Assembly (NCBI GenBank): GCA_003139735.1 | Contig: PLGA01000647.1 | Span: 1 to 6,420, forward strand | DNA: 6,420 bases | Reading direction: 5' to 3' | Source of the DNA: Bryobacterales bacterium | GTDB taxonomy: Bacteria > Acidobacteriota > Terriglobia > Bryobacterales > Bryobacteraceae | Shown here: positions 6,352 to 6,420 of the stretch, piece by piece | Position numbering within the stretch: the stretch's first letter is position 1 | Layout: the number at the start of each line of letters is the position of its first letter | The notes under the pieces: model-generated | Told to the model about the DNA's origin: nothing | The model's database searches: none | Seen by the model: the letters and a program-made list of their open reading frames with translations, nothing else | Translations under genes and position numbers: made by a program

Positions 6352-6420
6352 CGTAGTGTCCAAGAATTAACTCAACAGGCCAGAACAGCGTCGAAAACCC
6401 CGATGTGGGGCAGGTTGGCC
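6352..6420. other. Non-coding tail after the Spy-like gene, truncated by the window
   Basis: I see no gene start with a supporting signal here. The first part (around 6357-6375) is more AT-rich than the rest of the window. A short CCCC-GATGT-GGGG hairpin (6398-6410) lies 46 bases past the stop codon, with a 4-bp stem and no T run, so it is a poor terminator. The last bases end in TTGGCC and could be the left half of a longer palindrome continuing outside. Confidence 0.4.

Noticed and set aside
1..6420. CRISPR array, tRNA, rRNA, riboswitch or insertion sequence
   Set aside because: No regularly spaced direct repeats, cloverleaf-like sequence or transposase was seen. The gaps are too short to hold most of these.

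Overview
The window is GC-rich and densely coded, with no RNA gene, no mobile element and no gap above 300 bases. It carries four complete genes. The best clue to the host is the last ~235 residues of the large serine protease. They look like the C-terminal beta-sandwich module that recurs in secreted proteins of Acidobacteriota of the Solibacter/Bryobacter type. The other genes fit that origin, but the assignment rests on recalled family features, not on a search.

Layout: (1) 51-1658 (+), a secreted M28 zinc metallopeptidase with a protease-associated (PA) domain. (2) 1659-1729, a short convergent gap holding two 20-base perfect hairpins, one against each gene's stop codon, with three tandem CTGGCN hexamers between them. 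(3) 1730-2023 (-), a 97-residue cytoplasmic Cys/His-rich protein of unknown function, probably zinc binding. (4) 2057-5788 (-), a 1243-residue secreted subtilisin-family (S8) protease with an I9-type propeptide, an inserted PA domain and three C-terminal beta-rich modules. (5) 5789-5913, a divergent promoter region. (6) 5914-6351 (+), a 145-residue periplasmic helical protein of the Spy/CpxP (LTXXQ) type. (7) 6352-6420, a non-coding tail running off the window.

Three of the four products are predicted to leave the cytoplasm. Two are peptidases of different classes (endopeptidase S8, probable exopeptidase M28), which together could turn extracellular protein into small peptides and amino acids. 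The Spy-like protein would be a periplasmic chaperone or stress protein divergent from the S8 protease. A shared pathway is inferred from proximity only; no regulator or transporter is present to support it.

I found no convincing new multi-gene system. The items most worth a second look are the uncharacterised Cys/His protein, the paired hairpins against the convergent stop codons, the similar Shine-Dalgarno-less start regions of both minus-strand genes, the palindrome over the -10-like box at 2034-2050, and the seven close cysteine pairs of the S8 protease.
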